From assembly GCA_950295325.1 (NCBI GenBank), contig OX485805.1, positions 744,501 through 808,500 on the forward strand: DNA of 64,000 nucleotides, read 5' to 3'. The DNA comes from Polytrichum commune (taxonomy: Eukaryota; Streptophyta; Polytrichopsida; Polytrichales; Polytrichaceae). The position numbers were made by a program, and so were the translations under genes. The notes under the pieces are model-generated. The model did no database searches and was not told the DNA's origin. It saw only the letters and a list, made by a program, of their open reading frames with translations. The stretch's first letter is position 1, and every line of letters begins with the position of its first letter. Of the stretch, positions 42,630 to 55,200 are shown in pieces.

Positions 42630-44520
42630 AATTTATTATTATTTGAAATCTTGATGGTAAGACTATGTATAGAGTTGAAAATTTCCAAGCTATTTCTGCT
42701 TGAAGTAGTGGAAGTTTCTTAAAGTGTTGTTTTTAAGGCCTTTATACCTTTTTGATATTTTCTCGAGTGAGGATGTTGTGGAGTTCATTTATAAATGTTC
42801 TAACTCCAATGAGGAGAAGAAAACCATATAATTGGGCGTTTTCTCTAAGTTCAATGTTCAACAAACCAATAAAGCATGTACTAGTTTTGAAAAACATGAA
42901 CCCATAGTGATGTTGATAGCACAAAGTCTAGTCATGACATTTCTTTTATGGATTTAACATGAACTACATAAATTCTGCCAAACGTTACTTGTACTTGCTA
43001 TCTCAATGTTGAGAATGTGTATGATCAAATTTTTGGATAATTGGGAAGTTGTGTGAACTAATTTATATGCCTAACATGGGGCGTGATCAGGGTGTACGTG
43101 TGAGACGAGAATTTGTGGCACAAGTGGAAAACCATTGTAACAAGAGCGGATTTGTTGTATTTCCATTCGTGAGTTGCCCAACCATTGTCCCTTGTCTTAA
43201 AGTTTTGGGCATGTCCAACATTCATTTGTGTGCAGACATCCTACAAAACTTTGTATCCATAGCATAGTAGTTCTTCAACATTGGAGGGAGGAGGTAGTAC
43301 ATGGATAGGTAATGGAGTGGAAGTTGTGGGTTGTTTGGGGGGGGGGGGGGGTAATAGTGAAGATAGGTGGTGGTTTACAAGTGAAGAATTAACATGTTGG
43401 TGGTGGGGGTGACTATGTGGTATTGGAGATGAGTGTGGGTGGGGTGGTGGTACATGCACGTGATGCAATCACTTGGGTGAACCAATTGACATTGTTGAAG
43501 GACCTGAGAAGCAATCCCATCCCTGACCTAGTCAATAATATCTCATGAGTTTTGAAGGTGTGAGTGGTTGCATGGGTGTTTGCCACTATAATCCTCATAA
43601 AAACAACAAGACATTTGTTGGTGGAAGATGATGTTCGAAATAGTCATAATCTGCATGGTTGACGGGGGCTGGAATAGGTGGTGGTAGTGGGGGGGGGGTG
43701 CCACGATGTGTGTCTGGGCGCTCAAAATGGTTGTGTGTGGCAGAAAACCATGAGGAAGATGGGTTGAATTAGTGATATGTTGGTGGCTATACATTATATG
43801 GGGAGTGCAATGAGATGGCCATACCATTGCGTGCATGTAGGTGGAGTTGTTAGTAGATCTTGTGGGTGATGTTTAGTTTGAGTGGACCAACGGTGGTGTA
43901 AAAGACATTGTGGTGGGCAATTATAAAACTAGGTTGCAAACATGTAAGAGAAGCATCCAAACAATAATTAAATTAAGAATAAAGAATCAATAGCAACAAC
44001 AACAAAATAAACTTGTGAATGGCTAGAAGGGAAGGCAAGAGCATATGAGGTATTGGTGGGAGACAAACAAATTTGTATGAGAAGTAGGGGTACAAGCAAT
44101 GAACATTAATTTGACTCATAATAATAGACTTACTCGGAGTCTAGAAACAAGACAACATAGGGTTGGAGTTGAGACATATGCAATGGTGTTGTTGGTGTGG
44201 AGGATATTAATGATGTGGGTGGTTGTGCATATGGGAGTTCAAAGAGACGGTGGGATGTGAGGATATACAAAGATAGAGGTAGTTCATTGGTCATAAGGCA
44301 AGGGAAAATGGGGGAGGGAAAAAAATAGACAAAGGCATATATAGTCGCTTTAACATGGGAATTTGGGCATAGGCGGGAACACACATGATAGATAAGTTGG
44401 TAGGGAATTTGCAGACTTATTGTTGTAAATATGTGGGGGGGGGGGGGAGTTAGAAGATACCAAGGCAATTGAAAGGTTATAAATTGATACTCGAGTGGAA
44501 GAAGAGTTGGTTGAACTTAT
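42630..44520. other. Intergenic, G/T-rich with long G tracts
   Basis: From about 43,260 to 44,500 the plus strand is strongly G/T-rich, with homopolymer G runs near 43,336, 43,690 and 44,436. Antisense frames here read as Pro/His/Ser-rich and look like composition artefacts. No gene was recognised. Confidence 0.45.
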
Positions 44521-44532
44521 GCCTAGGAGGCA

Positions 44533-44893
44533 GATAGATAGATAGAAACTCCGGTCCCTTTTTAGCAAGGGGCCGGCGTGAATAAAGTGTCCGTTCGTAA
44601 TGTCAATGACCCGATGCCCACTGGACAAGGGGACATTGGGGCAATACTACTCTCCCCTTTCGAGGATGGGCACTATAGTGACACACTATACTAGTTCCTA
44701 GCTAGCCACTAGTGCCTTGAAGATACCGGACATGGTATCCCCCCAAAGGGCTTTGAGGTACCCATACAACAAGGTCCCACCATAGTTGGGTGGACTAAGG
44801 TGGTGAGCACCACGCCGGCATGGGGAATAGAACCCACAACCTCCTCATTGGGGGCCATGAGCCCTAACCACCAAGCCAAGGCCCATGGTGCCT
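44533..44893 (-). mobile_element. tRNA-derived SINE with target-site duplication
   Basis: On the minus strand the element starts with a tRNA-like head. The A box TGGCTTGGTGG (44,868-44,878) and B box GGTTCTATTCC (44,824-44,834) are 33 bases apart, each with about one departure from the Pol III consensus. The body runs to a short (CTAT)n tail at 44,533-44,545. The flanking direct repeat CCTAGGAGGCA lies at 44,522-44,532 and 44,894-44,904. Internal Pol III promoter, simple-repeat tail and exact TSD together make this a well-delimited SINE. It does not fold as a complete tRNA by eye and encodes no protein. Confidence 0.85.
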
Positions 44894-45474
44894 CCTAGGA
44901 GGCATATATACTTGGGTGTAATATTAGTGGTGGATTGTAGAGCCAATACACCTAGTAGGAGCAATTTGGGTAGTGCAAGTGAGAATTGTGGAGACGAGGG
45001 TCGAGGATCAACGTGGAATAAACCTCCGTCTTCATACGGAGGGTGAAAGGAAGTTCTATGAAGGTGACTCGGTAAAGAAAGTTAGGTACATGCAACATAA
45101 CTGCTCAAGGTTGCTCAATGGAGTGCTAGAGAAAATGGCATTGTACGTCCCATCCTAGGGTGCAAAGAGTTACTTGTCATTTGTGTTGAGAAGCCTTGAT
45201 GTGGTGTGGTTGCAAATCGTAATGTTATATGGTTTTCAAGAAGATTGCACCTAAGGACGACCATTATAGTGATTTATGGTTTTTGATGTCAACATTATCC
45301 ATAAGGGAGGGATGAGCATCGAAGGAGCTTGGGATGGTTGTACCATGTGCAGTTGGTGTTGTTGGGTAGCCATTGTAGTAGCAAGTAGAATGGTAAGGTG
45401 AGATGGGTGTAGTGATGACCACATTGAATATCACCATGAGTATGCACATGATTTGCCTCATACTTTAATGGCCT

Positions 45475-45880
45475 GTTTCCTTAGAGCTCGAGTTGTTGCA
45501 TTAGAGTGGTTCTAGAGACATTGGGACACTCCAACATAAAATGTGCTACATTCTCAACTACTTTTATAAGAGCAATTGGATTATAGGTGTCACTTGAACC
45601 TTGAATTTGAGGATTTCTTTAAGTTAGCATATGTGATGGACTATCATTCTAGATTTCCAAAATACATTGGTTGGTTACCTCAACACTATAATTACTCCTT
45701 TAGCCATTGAAATAGCCATTTGTACTCTATCTTACAAAGTTGTTAAACTTAATAGATGACAAAGTCCAATGAGTTTGGAAGCAAGGCTCAAATCATTAAT
45801 TTGTTCCACATAATTAATGAGTTGTTGTGTTCAATCAAAGAACAAACTATGCTCTATTACAAACAAACAATATTTTCTCC
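45475..45880 (-). mobile_element. Degenerate retroelement C-terminal fragment, copy C
   Basis: The reverse complement matches the 3' part of copy A: a 'gctcttataa' word, then 'gttgagaatgtagcac', then 'ttatgttggagtgtcc', corresponding to the cysteine motif region. It is truncated relative to copies A and B and has no open frame of note. Confidence 0.55.
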
Positions 45881-46829
45881 TTGGTTTCTTCTATGTAGAT
45901 TGATTTGCATGCTGCACCAATAACAAAATTGTCCAATAATCAAATTTTAAACTTATTTAATTTTTTTTTTGGTCATTTTTGGCACATCATTGCTCATGGA
46001 GAACACTACTATGGCTTATTGGTAGTCAACCACAATGTCTCAACATACAAGGGTAATGTTGTGGATTGCACTAATTATTTGGTATTGACACCAATTTAGT
46101 AATATCATAGCAACCTCGATAGTAATCAATCCATTTCTGTATCATAATAGAGTGCCATATGTCACACACGGGGAGGTCACTCCATTGTAAAGTTGAACAA
46201 CCATGTGCGAACATTTTACATGTAAAAAATCCTACTTCTACATGAAGCATCACCAAAATGGGTCAAACTTTTATCAATTGTTTTTCATGAGTAGATATAC
46301 ATGGTACCTATTAAATAGTAAAAAAATAGTAAAAAAATTTGATGATTTTTATTTAATATTTTATTTAATAAAACACACCGTTTCTAATTAGAATGACACA
46401 AAATTGAACTAAAACAATTACTACAAAAATTAAGATGACCAAAAGATTCAAATATATATATATATATATAAAAATCAAATATGACCAAAATATGACCAAA
46501 AGATTCATATATATATATATATATATATTATCAATGGTTATGAATATTTAGAAAAAAAATCATAAAATTTTAAGTTATCTATGGCATGTAATATAGGGGG
46601 TAGCAAACTTTGTTCGCACATGGTGTTCAACTTGACAATGGAGTGACCTCCCCGTGATGTCACAAGATGTTGACCAAAACCCATAATAAAGTTGACGTGG
46701 CACAAAAATTAACACCTAACATGCAAAGTGTTAAACCTTGGTACATATCATGGTAATAGGCATGATGATACATATTCATATAAAAATAAAATAAAATGTG
46801 TACCTCTAGCATTAAATGGTTAGGGTCAC
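45881..46829. other. AT-rich intergenic DNA with (TA)n runs
   Basis: Two alternating TA microsatellites lie near 46,453-46,470 and 46,507-46,528. No gene or other feature was recognised. Confidence 0.5.
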
Positions 46830-46840
46830 TTTACACTAGA

Positions 46841-47190
46841 GCTTGAGGTCCCTTGACCCATGATATACATAAATAGGGGTTGTCACACCTCCTCGGAGAA
46901 TGGAGAATGGAGAATGAGGAAAAAGAGGAGCCAATAGGATAGCTTCTCCATGGAGAAAGGTGTGACACCCCTTTGTGGAGAATGGGAATTACCATTGCCG
47001 CCCGCATGTGGTAAGAATTTCTGCTCTATTCACACGCTCAGAAATCAACTAAAGCCCTGCCGCAACAAAAAGAAGTGACCCCAGGTGAAAAACAATATAA
47101 CCTTCGCACAAGAAGTTTTCTCTATTCTCCGAGAATGGGAAGAAAGAGGTGTGACAACCCCTATTGATGGGTCAATAAGTCCCAAGTTCG
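46841..47190. mobile_element. Foldback MITE (350 bp) with 11-bp flanking direct repeat
   Basis: Arms are inverted copies. 'aataggggttgtcacacctc' at 46,872-46,891 pairs with its complement at 47,146-47,165. The outer arm (CTTG-G...TTGACCCAT) pairs imperfectly out to 46,841 and 47,190. The flanking direct repeat TTTACACTAGA lies at 46,830-46,840 and 47,191-47,201. A further partial copy of the arm (GGTGTGACACCCC) sits inside near 46,960. No coding capacity. Confidence 0.75.
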
Positions 47191-47201
47191 TTTACACTAG
47201 A

Positions 47202-48179
47202 CTTGAAGGCGTGAAGGACCAAAGAAACTCAAATGGATGAAAAATCTACATGGCATTAAGTGGATGATGTTTTTTGGTTATTGGATATTACATTAGGCCC
47301 ATCAAAAAGAGGGTGGGTCTAACACTTTACACCTAACAATTGCAAATTTGGATTTCTATTTCCTATAGTACGGCCTTTGAATGACTTTCAAGGGCCTTTA
47401 GATTTTCATGGTCATGGTTCTTGGTCTATGCATAAAGCGACCTTTAGTAGAATGAAAGTTTGAAGATGAAATGAAGATTTCGTAGAATTTAGTTCAATAT
47501 TTAGGAATTGAGAAATTTTGCATCGTGGATTCTAGAAAGCTTTGGGGGAGCCAATCGAATTTTCTAAATTTGCTACTCAATCAATAAGATGCTCAAATTT
47601 GGCTTAGACCAAAACCATTCCGGGGGTCTGCAAAAGGACTGTTGGGCACAACCTCCAAATTAAGGAATCCTTGAAAAAACCAAAGCAGAAGGCAAAACAA
47701 TACTACATCCAAAAGCAACGACAATCATCCAATAATTCACACCCTACGCAGCACAAACCCAGCGAAAATAATCCTCATTCATCTATCCTACTCCCCCCCC
47801 CGGCACTGGCTTCGATGGAAAACCCATCCACGGAGCCCGGCCCGAGATGGATGACCAGCTCGCAAGTCCTCCCAGGAAGACTAAACCACTCAGACGGATG
47901 AAATATTTATCATTCATGTTTTCAAACGGCTAGTACCACGTCAGCGCTAAATCGGGCGGGAGGCCTCCTCCGGGAACCCGCAGTCATCCAACCGTTGCAC
48001 GTCGTGTAGCGGATAGAAGATGAATGTCATCCAATCGTTATTCCTCACATCGTTAGAAACTGGATGAATATGAATGAAGGAGGTGAAACGCATCCAACTC
48101 ACTTTGTTACCTTGAGAGAAGTGGATGGATAATGAGTACAATGGATGAAAAAATGTTCATTCGTGACTGCCACGTCCCT
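47202..48179. other. Upstream flank of CDT1
   Basis: No gene is supported here. A 76-codon frame at 47,671-47,901 is low-complexity (Gln/Lys/Pro) and unrecognised. Base composition becomes GC-richer towards CDT1, as expected for its promoter. Confidence 0.45.
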
Positions 48180-48205
48180 GTTCCCGCCAACAAGAGGGCG
48201 GGAAG
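48180..48205 (+). promoter_or_regulatory. Paired inverted E2F-like sites upstream of CDT1
   Basis: GTTCCCGCC at 48,180-48,188 and its inverted counterpart GGGCGGGAAG at 48,196-48,205 each fit the E2F consensus (N)WTSSCSS. They lie about 430-450 bases before the CDT1 ATG. CDT1 genes are E2F targets in plants and animals, so S-phase-entry control is a reasonable inference. Confidence 0.7.
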
Positions 48206-48626
48206 GCGAGCACTTCTTCCCTCGCTGCCTCAGAACTCCAGCTCGCATTGCAGGCTTCGGATCATTGTTCTGCTCCATTGGAACCCTGGTAGCCTTCCCA
48301 ATTGAAGAGATTGTTAGAAGGAGCGTTGGAGTTTTTACAAAACGCATTTTGGTTGAGATTTTAGAGAGAACGAGGCGGTGATGCAGAAGTCTGCGGCTCT
48401 GCTTGATTCGGAGATTGTTGATGTTGTTGTCGCAGGGGTTGAAGCTTGTGATTCTGGTGGAGGGTTTTTATTCTTTACTGGTGATGTGTAGTGCGTGATG
48501 AGGGAGGTGGGTGGGGTTTGAGAGCTTGTGGCAAGTGGTGTGGTTGAATTTGTTGTGAGGTTTTGGTGTTTTTCTGTGTCTCTTGTTGTGGAACGAGGTT
48601 TGGTCAAGCTTTCGTATATCTCCACC

Positions 48627-51600
48627 ATGTCGGATCTGCACAGAAGGTTGAGCAGGCGGCCCACCGATGTGGATCAGGAGAAGGGGGGCCGGGGTTTGCT
48701 TAGCTTCCGGAGCAGGAAGCTGGATTTTTGTGATTCCGGTAAGGGGAAGGAGGGAGCTATGGGGCCTCCCATGTTAGGTTCTCGCAAAAGGGAAAGCTTG
48801 AACGAGGAGACGCACAATGAGGATGTACCTAAAACTCCTGTGAAGAAATCTGCCACTTCGAAACTGCCTACCAAGTATGTCCCTTAACCCTTAACTTCTT
48901 GGCTCTTCACTTTATGATGCAGTATTGTCAGATTGTGAGCAAGTGAATACGCATGACGCATAGCCATTGGATTTGTCTTTCCGATATAGTATTCTTAGAT
49001 TGTTGTATGTCCCTCAACCCTCAGTTCTTGGACTTAGCTTTTCACTTTTTGATGCAGCATTGTCAGATTATAAGAAAGTGAATGTTGGATTTGGGGAGGC
49101 ATTGGATGTAGAGGTTGTTGCATTCAGGAGTGCAATGTTGGAAGTTCTCTGCGCATGTACTTAGTCCGCTTAGCCCATAACCACTAGGTTGCTTATGAGC
49201 TTTGTCTTCCCTATGCATCATTAGCAGATTGTTAGCAAGCGAATGCTGGAATTAGCGAGATATTGAGTGTAGAAGTTGTTACATTCAGGTACGCACTATT
49301 GGAAGCTTTCTACGAAGGCGTGGAGGCGGCCATTAGTTTGCTGGGCATCCGCCGCCAGCTCTGTACATTCCAGGCAGTCTGCACCACTGTTGAAGCAACC
49401 ACACAGAGGTGAGCAGATGATCCATTGCTTTCTCTGCATGTGAGCATTGCATTCTCAGGGAGCTGGGAATTTTCACTCATGTTTCTGTATGAATTTTGAT
49501 CTTGTGGTGTTTGGGGATTATTGCAGACGTTTTCTGCTGCGTCATTTGGCCCAAATCAAGCACATTCTGCCCGAGGCGGTGCATTTGGATTGGGTGAGAT
49601 CATACGATGCAGACACCCGCGAGAAGAAATGGGAGGTTCGGATCTCGCTGTTACCTATGCCTGCGGAAGAAGTCGAGCCCAATGCATCAGGGAGCACCAA
49701 GAAGAAGCCCAGAGTGGACACAGTGCAGCGACGACGTGCATTTCACTCCCGCTTGGTGAAATTTGCTTCCACTCATCCTGAGGTAAGCTCCACAATCAAA
49801 TGCCATGGATTTTAGTCAGTCGTACCTAATTGTACACCCAAGCATTATTCCACAAATTTTAGGAGTGATTCCCATCATGCATGGAGACTTTTGATTGATG
49901 TGAATTGTTGTTAACATCGCATTGATCCTACATCGGAATATAGTTCCGTAACTCTTAGGGGCGACTCGCATCATCCAACAGTTCCATTGATGCGAACTGC
50001 TCACAATGACCTCGTTGTGCATTGCTCAGGAGGAAGATATTCCAGAGGAGCCCCTGCCAGAGAGGCCCTTGAGAGGGTACTCGACACCGAAGAATTTGGG
50101 TTCAACGGGACTCACTCTTCCAGTGGCCACTACTTGCATTCCAATGGAGATCAACACCACTTCACATCGGATGAAACACACGGAGTGCACATCCGCAGCG
50201 GCTGGCTTGTCTCACTTCCCATCTACCTTCAAACCCTCCTTTTCTTCCAGAGCAGCCAAGTCTTTCGTGCCCGCACAGTCTCCTATTCGTGCTGATCCAA
50301 TTGATCAAGTTGAGGCCGTGGATGTGGATGTGTCCTTAAAAGAAGCTAGAAAGGAGATTGAAGACTTCGTTCTTCCCCTTCGGATCAACAGACATAGCCA
50401 CAGGGTTGTTCACGATGTTGTGTCGGATGTGCCTGCGGGCACATCACACTTCCCACCATCTTTCCGTCCCTTCTTCTCCAGGAAAGAACAGGTACCAATT
50501 TCAACAGGCGAGGATCCTGATGGTTCTGGTGCCCGCATCATCGGTGGTGACATGCCAAGCTCTTCGGTGCATCTCACCCCATCGAAGCGTAGGCATGCAG
50601 ATTTTGATCTGGAGGACAACTCTTCCGCTCCTGCTGAGTTTTCCAGTCCAGTGAAGACTGTCCGCACAATCTCGAAGCAGCCCGAGTTTGGGAGTCCTAT
50701 CAGGAATCCTCATTACTCCATTATGGCTTCTCCTCGCAGGGAATCTGTGGCTTTTCATGATGAAAGCTCAGGTCTTTTTAGCACACCAGTGAAGGCATCC
50801 GTGTCGAAGAAGTGCTTCAGCTCTCCGGCCATGGGGACCCCAGGGCAGGTGTCCGAGATTTTGGAGCCTGAGTCTCCGATCCGTGTGTCCACACCCTCGT
50901 CTGATCTTCTCCGTACTCCTGTGAAGTCATTTATCCCAGCGGAGTCATTCAAGTCTCCATGTGTGAGCACCCCTGCCCAGAAGGGATCACCTTCCACTCC
51001 AGTCATGGCCAGGAGCTCCTTTCATATCTCTCAACAATCCGAAACAACTACTCCTCAACAACACACTCCTGAGTCTCCTCTCCTTACCCCTGTGAAACAA
51101 CAATCCTCCTCCATGCGATCCCTGAAATTCAGCACAACACCACAAAAGGGCTTTTCGACTCCTGCAAGCTCCCAGGCCAAGACACCCATCATGAGTGTCA
51201 TGGATAAGACACCAGCTGCCTCACCTGGGGTGCACATCCCTTCCACTCCTGGGATGCAGACACCTGTGAGGTCATCCACAAGGTTCAAAGATGGACAGTC
51301 CACCACCAAACGGTCCAAAGTGAACTTGGGTCCTTTGTTTGCACGAAACTCGGACTCGGATGCTTGTTCATCTGAGGATGAAGTGCCTGGGGAGATGGGA
51401 AGTACACGTGAGGAGCATCCAGGGACATCCAAGAAACCAGCTGCTGAGGAAATGCGAAGCTTCAGGAAATCTTTGTCATTCGCCAGCGATGCTGAGCCAC
51501 GGGACCTGAAGAAATCACTGTCCTTTGCAAAGGGTGAAGTGTCAGAAGCCGATGTGAGCATGATCCAGAGCCTGCCTGCAGCATTCGTGCAATCGGTATG

Positions 51601-52217
51601 TCAATTACCTCTACAGCTTATTAGTTTTTGCATTACCAACTCTTTTCAGCTCATTGTGTGTCAATGTGGTGTATTATTATTGCAAGATATATGCTCATCC
51701 TTCATGGAGGTTCTGAATTCTGTTTTGGTCTATTTGCAGGTGATTGATGAAGAAAATCGGGTTTCAGTGGAGCAGAGCACTGAGAGTGTAGCTCTGAGGC
51801 GCAAGCAGCAAATGATGGCTGGCCTTCCACAACTAGTTAACCAGCTGCGCATGATCTTCCAGTCCTCTGGCCGGTCCGTCTTCCCTTACAAGGAGCTCCT
51901 GTCGCAGGTGCTATCCTCCAACACAGAGATGACAGACAGAGATGAGGTTGAAGAGAGGATGAAGATGTTGCTGGACTTGGCTCCAGATTGGATTCTCACC
52001 AAACCTTCCATGTCTGGTGACACCCTCTTGAGGTCAGTTGCCATGTAACATGTACTTTTCAAGAAGCACTTACTTAGCTGGATTGAGCAGACTCACTTTT
52101 AGTGAGCATATATACTATTGTAATCTATTGCTGAGACTGATGGGTGTTGTTCATTGCAGAATCAACAAAAGTGTGGACGTCTTGAGAGTGCGTAGGAGGC
52201 TGTCTGGGCTCCAATAG
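48627..52217 (+). CDS. CDT1: CDT1, replication licensing factor, complete, six exons
   Basis: CDT1 loads the MCM2-7 helicase at ORC/CDC6-bound origins in G1. Exons: 48627-48874, 49289-49408, 49527-49782, 50030-51595, 51740-52032, 52160-52217. Phases match at each join and give 846 aa. The start ATG has a good context (CACCATGTC), and no in-frame ATG was found before it. Residues 5-8 contain HRRL, a possible cyclin-binding RxL. The CDT1 fold spans about residues 83-208, including RFLLRHLAQIKHILPEAV, then EEDIPEEPLPERP as in Arabidopsis CDT1. A long Ser/Thr-Pro-rich linker follows with many S/TPVK-like CDK sites. The C-terminal winged helix (RKQQMMAGLPQLVNQLRMIF to INKSVDVLRVRRRLSGL) binds MCM in the family. 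It is longer than Arabidopsis CDT1 (about 570 aa), almost wholly because of the linker. Intron 1 holds duplicated splice junctions (separate entry). Confidence 0.95.
48873..49320 (+). repeat. CDT1 intron 1: tandem copies of donor and acceptor regions
   Basis: The donor context (GTATGTCCCTTAACCC at 48,875) recurs as GTATGTCCCTCAACCC at 49,005. After each come 'ttcactt', 'gatgcag' and 'attgtcagatt' words. The true acceptor and exon 2 start (GTTACATTCAG|GTACGCACTATTGGAAG, 49,289) have an upstream counterpart, GTTGCATTCAG|GAGTGCAATGTTGGAAG, at 49,127. That is 162 bases earlier. The decoy copy still encodes residues like exon 2 (SAMLEVL versus YALLEAF) but meets TAG after about a dozen codons. Confidence 0.85.
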
Positions 52218-55200
52218 CAGCTGCTCCAGCACTTGTGAAGGCATCTCATCTTCCTTAGTTGTAGTGATCAGCTTAGCTTAGTTTCCTGTTTACAAAATAG
52301 ACAGGTTGTATAATTGAACCCATTTTTGCAGATGTTTGCAAGTCAAGTGGATATTGAATCTTACTGAGGACATACATATGCCTCAGCCAGCAGTGTAAAG
52401 CTTAGCAAGTTTAGTGTATAATATATCAGAATCCTATGGACAGATAACCATGATTTTTGTCTATCAACAAATGGTTCTCCATGATTTGAAACCATGTGAT
52501 TTGACCCCGCACTTTATTTGTTAATTAATAATGTGGGTTATCACACTGTCTTGTACATGTGACACACCATTCTTGAGGAATCTACATCTTTCAAATTTGT
52601 AGAGCTTTATCTAGTTAACAAATTGTTTACCACCGTGTTACTTGCCTTTCTACCATAGAGGGGTTCAAAGAAAGGTGAAAAATGTCACATGCACATTATG
52701 TCTAGAAGTTTGATATTTACAGAGCAATGCTGACACGCAGTGACTGGTGAGCGCAAATGATGGGATCTTGCAACCCTGCTGTTTCATTGAAGGAGACCCA
52801 GGTGCAACCTGATTTCTTGCCAAATCTCTGTTGTTGCATACACAATGAAAACCATGTAGTTTTGGGTTCGTTGCGACCAGATTTCTTCATTCTGGAAAGA
52901 TGACATTTGTGGGCATTCTGGTCTGAATGTCATCAAGATGGATCATGAATGTGGTATTCTGATTGTGTGGAGATGACATTCAAATTTCAAATGACTTTTC
53001 TCTATCACACCAGCAGCTTGTAGTACATGCATCACGCATTGGTTTACATTTAGTGAGGCTTGTTGTACTCTGTAGTTTCCTAATCAGTTCAGTTCAATAT
53101 GAACACTTTTATTTGTAGCCATATATAATTCCATTTATTACCTATTAATACCATTTCTTTTGAAGGAAGAAATAATTAGCAAGACCTCTCTTCCCATGAA
53201 ATTGGCAATTTCACTTGTGTATGTGTAGCTACTAAGTCCCAGAAGGAATTGATGTATCTTTGGTGCTTGTGAATTATTCACTGATCATGATGCATAACCG
53301 CATCATGTTTCATGATAATTATGGATGCTACAAGTAACTCATTTTCACAGAATTAACTAAAGACTGATAACCTTGGTGTGACCCACTTCTGCAAACATGA
53401 GATTATCTAAATTGTGGACCTTCTTGGAATTATGAGTTTGTCCCCAAAGTTGGACCTCCTCTTTTTATATTTTCAAACCTCTATATTCTCTCAACCATAT
53501 GTTCAGAACCCTGTCAGACCTCAAGCAGAATCAAAAGCATCCATGTAGTCATGCCAAATTGCACAACCCAATAGTCATGGCATTTAGAGGTCCCAATGAG
53601 AATGTAACCCATGAACATGAACATGAACTATTGAACATGAACAACAGTTACTGGAGTTCACATACCAACCTAGCATAGGACTGGTTCCAGAGATGTAGAA
53701 AATGAAAATCTGGAAGACATTATATTCATAAGGTAAGTGCAACGACTTATTGATGATTAGAGGTACACATCTCAAGCCAGCACTGAACTTGTAGCTTGGA
53801 GGTGTTGCTCATGTTGCTCATGCAGCAAAGTGGTAACAGATTTCACTTGCATGCTTTGTACTTGAATTAATTTCTTTGCTAATTGCATACTTTTGGTATG
53901 ATAACAAATTGCTAAAGAGGCCTGAATTTAGTAAAGCAGCAAAAAACATTCTGGTAAATCTACTTGTTACATACATCCTCTGTCAATTTCCATGTTGGTC
54001 ATATTTCCCATGTAACTTCAAAGACTTGTAACTCAATCCGATTGCTTACATCTCCCAGATGATTATCAAACACTTGGTATTGATCAATTCAATGCATCCC
54101 ATTTTGCCTTCTAAGATGCTGATACTTTGAGCTTGCCAATCTATCTAGCTACTTACAGCACCATGTATACTTGCAGTGAAATTCTTTGTTGTTCTTAAAA
54201 TTTGAGGTTTAAAGGTCTGGCTGACCGCTGTGCTCTAAGTGTTTTTTGAACCAGGAAATGTGATGTGAACGCAACAATGTTTCAGCCCATCTTGCACTCT
54301 TGCTGTTGCCAGAGAAAGGTATGGGATCATGTTTGTCAGTGCAAATTGCAACCCACAAGTCAATACCTACAGGTCCAAGCTCAGCACTATTGATTATTTT
54401 GTAGGTTGAAATGTGACATGGAAAAACATCTAAAAAGAAACCTTTGCCAGTCATACCAGTCTGAGTAGCAGCAGTGTCTTAGAACATGCTTGTGATGTAC
54501 CTGAGGAGTTAGGGATTCATCTCTAGATTCGTCTCCTTCCCCATCAACCAGGACTTCATTCGATCAACTAAAAAATGAAGTATTTTTCAAGAAATCGTTT
54601 TTCCCAGATGTAGCTAAATTGAAATGGTCTATCACCTATCAGTTTATTACAAATTTTTATGAACAGCTGTCCTCTGCACCTCGTGAAGTGCTCACATCTC
54701 AAGGAACATTTTGACAATTTCATCAGGACATCATCATGTCATGTCTGCACCTTTCCACTCATCTACATTGTCTGTAATTTCAGCTAATCTTGTTATGTTT
54801 CTCATCAAAACAATGAGATTTATGATTATAATGAACTTTCAAAGTTTACACTTATGGAAGGACAATTATTTTATTTTATTTTATTTTCCCCCTATTATTT
54901 CCAAATGTATGGATGTGATCCTTTCATGTTGGCTCACAACTTCACCTCTGTGATAGTTTTTCTCAAAGACACCCTTGGAATAGTTATTTTGGAACACATC
55001 TCAGAAAATCCTTTACCCCTGAGTCGGGCTTTTGAGGGTTGATTGCATGAAGTGAAGACTCATAGCCAAAGCTGTGTCATATACAAGCATATCATGAAAA
55101 TCATGACTCATGATGTCTCAATACAGAAATTCACCCTGGATTGTTCAGACACCAAGATGAGTTGCTCACACGAGAACTCCACCTCATCAACTCAATGTCG

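Noticed and set aside
43241..44628. Pro/His-rich antisense frames
   Set aside because: They result from the G/T-rich plus strand and G tracts; no splice or domain support.
44820..44890. Possible functional tRNA gene
   Set aside because: A and B boxes are present, but no complete acceptor stem or anticodon arm is evident, and the TSD plus simple-repeat tail identify a SINE.
51596..51739. Open frame continuing through CDT1 intron 4
   Set aside because: The 144-base segment is in frame without stops, but it has a good donor (TCG|GTATGT), an acceptor (TTTGCAG|GTG) and T-rich content unlike CDT1, so it is treated as an intron; retention would be tolerated in frame.
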